DNA of 64,000 nt, from the NCBI GenBank assembly GCA_034509495.1, contig CM067518.1:5429028-5493027 (forward strand), read 5' to 3'. The position numbers were made by a program, and so were the translations under genes. Under the pieces are notes generated by a model, which saw only the letters and a list, made by a program, of their open reading frames with translations, was not told the DNA's origin and did no database searches. The DNA is from Acestrorhynchus altus (Eukaryota > Chordata > Actinopteri > Characiformes > Acestrorhynchidae). Shown here in pieces: positions 63,665 through 64,000 of this stretch; within the stretch, counting starts at the first letter, position 1; each line of letters begins with the position of its first letter.

Positions 63665-63683
63665 TTTATTACAGCATTTTATT
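63665..63683 (-). terminator. Two minus-strand AATAAA signals
   Basis: The complement of tttatt at 63,678-63,683 and at 63,665-63,670 gives two canonical signals 11 and 24 bases after the stop of the candidate exon at 63,694. Confidence 0.6.
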
Positions 63684-63693
63684 GATCCTACTT

Positions 63694-63811
63694 TCAGCAG
63701 GGGTGGAGAACACATCTCCCTTTACAGTTCCTGCCCTTTTCGTGGCATTTCCAGGTTCCTCCCTTGTCCTCGATGCCTCTGGCAAAAAGACGCACCAGCT
63801 GACCACGAACC
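63694..63811 (-). CDS. Candidate terminal exon, small cysteine-rich protein (partial)
   Basis: On the minus strand a good acceptor (cttttgttcacag) is followed by one base completing a codon, then 38 codons and TGA. The tail is basic and has four cysteines spaced C-x6-C-x3-C-x4-C, in GTWKCHEKGRNCKGRCVLHPC without its first residues. Two poly(A) signals follow at once. Any earlier exons would lie beyond the right edge of the window. I do not recognise the family. The spacing of the first three Cys recalls beta-defensins, but the rest of that pattern is missing. The other minus-strand frame (a hydrophobic MFPNLSRLPWLLLL stretch) runs through the acceptor and is less likely. Confidence 0.35.
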
Positions 63812-64000
63812 CTGTGAACAAAAGGAGCAGCCATGGTAGACGAGATAAGTTAGGAAACATTCAAATGAGGAGATGCAAAGTGCTGGGGTTCAGGGCAAGA
63901 CAGACCTGAGAGCTTCTAAAAACAGAACTTTCAGAACTTCTGAACAGTTAACTGAGCAATCACATTTTTCAACAGATCAGTTAAGATGCAAACATATAGC

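Overview
The window is vertebrate nuclear DNA, and everything in it points to a teleost fish. There are intron-split genes with GT-AG junctions, CpG-rich promoters, many CA/GT, TA and ATT microsatellites, and a dense load of decayed Tc1/mariner transposons and short inverted-repeat elements. The repeat style is what I associate with ostariophysan fish (characins, catfish, gymnotids), but that lineage is an inference. I could support four complete protein-coding genes by splicing exons in frame, plus one candidate terminal exon at the right edge.

Layout. (1) 1,522-12,230, minus strand: zbtb48 (TZAP), a BTB protein with 11 zinc fingers, on nine coding exons and one upstream non-coding exon. (2) 14,450-22,701, plus strand: nol9, the nucleolar polynucleotide 5'-hydroxyl kinase, head-to-head with zbtb48 across about 2.2 kb. 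The same two genes are neighbours on human 1p36.31. (3) 22.7-32.2 kb: a gene-free stretch filled with fossil Tc1/mariner copies and fold-back repeats. (4) 32.3-49.2 kb, plus strand: galnt6, a Golgi polypeptide N-acetylgalactosaminyltransferase on ten coding exons. (5) 49.2-52.2 kb: intergenic, with repeats. (6) 52.56-61.6 kb, plus strand: g6pd, cytosolic glucose-6-phosphate dehydrogenase on twelve coding exons, 515 codons, the same length as the human enzyme. (7) 63.69-63.81 kb, minus strand: a possible last exon of an unidentified small cysteine-rich protein.

The genes do not form a pathway. They are unrelated neighbours: telomere/transcription control, rRNA processing, O-glycosylation and NADPH supply. 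The most checkable anomaly is in galnt6. Its ninth coding exon is 161 nt although both flanking phases are 0, so the frame breaks and a stop follows 14 codons into the exon, inside the lectin domain. Two downstream AGs would each bypass the break in frame. Other points of interest are a GC-AG intron, an intron-1 minisatellite and a perfect 19-bp palindrome in g6pd, an upstream ORF whose stop overlaps the nol9 start as ATGA, a threonine tract inside the zbtb48 BTB domain, and a recurrent GATTC/GAATC cluster near three promoters. I see no CRISPR array, rRNA or tRNA, and no convincing new multi-gene system.
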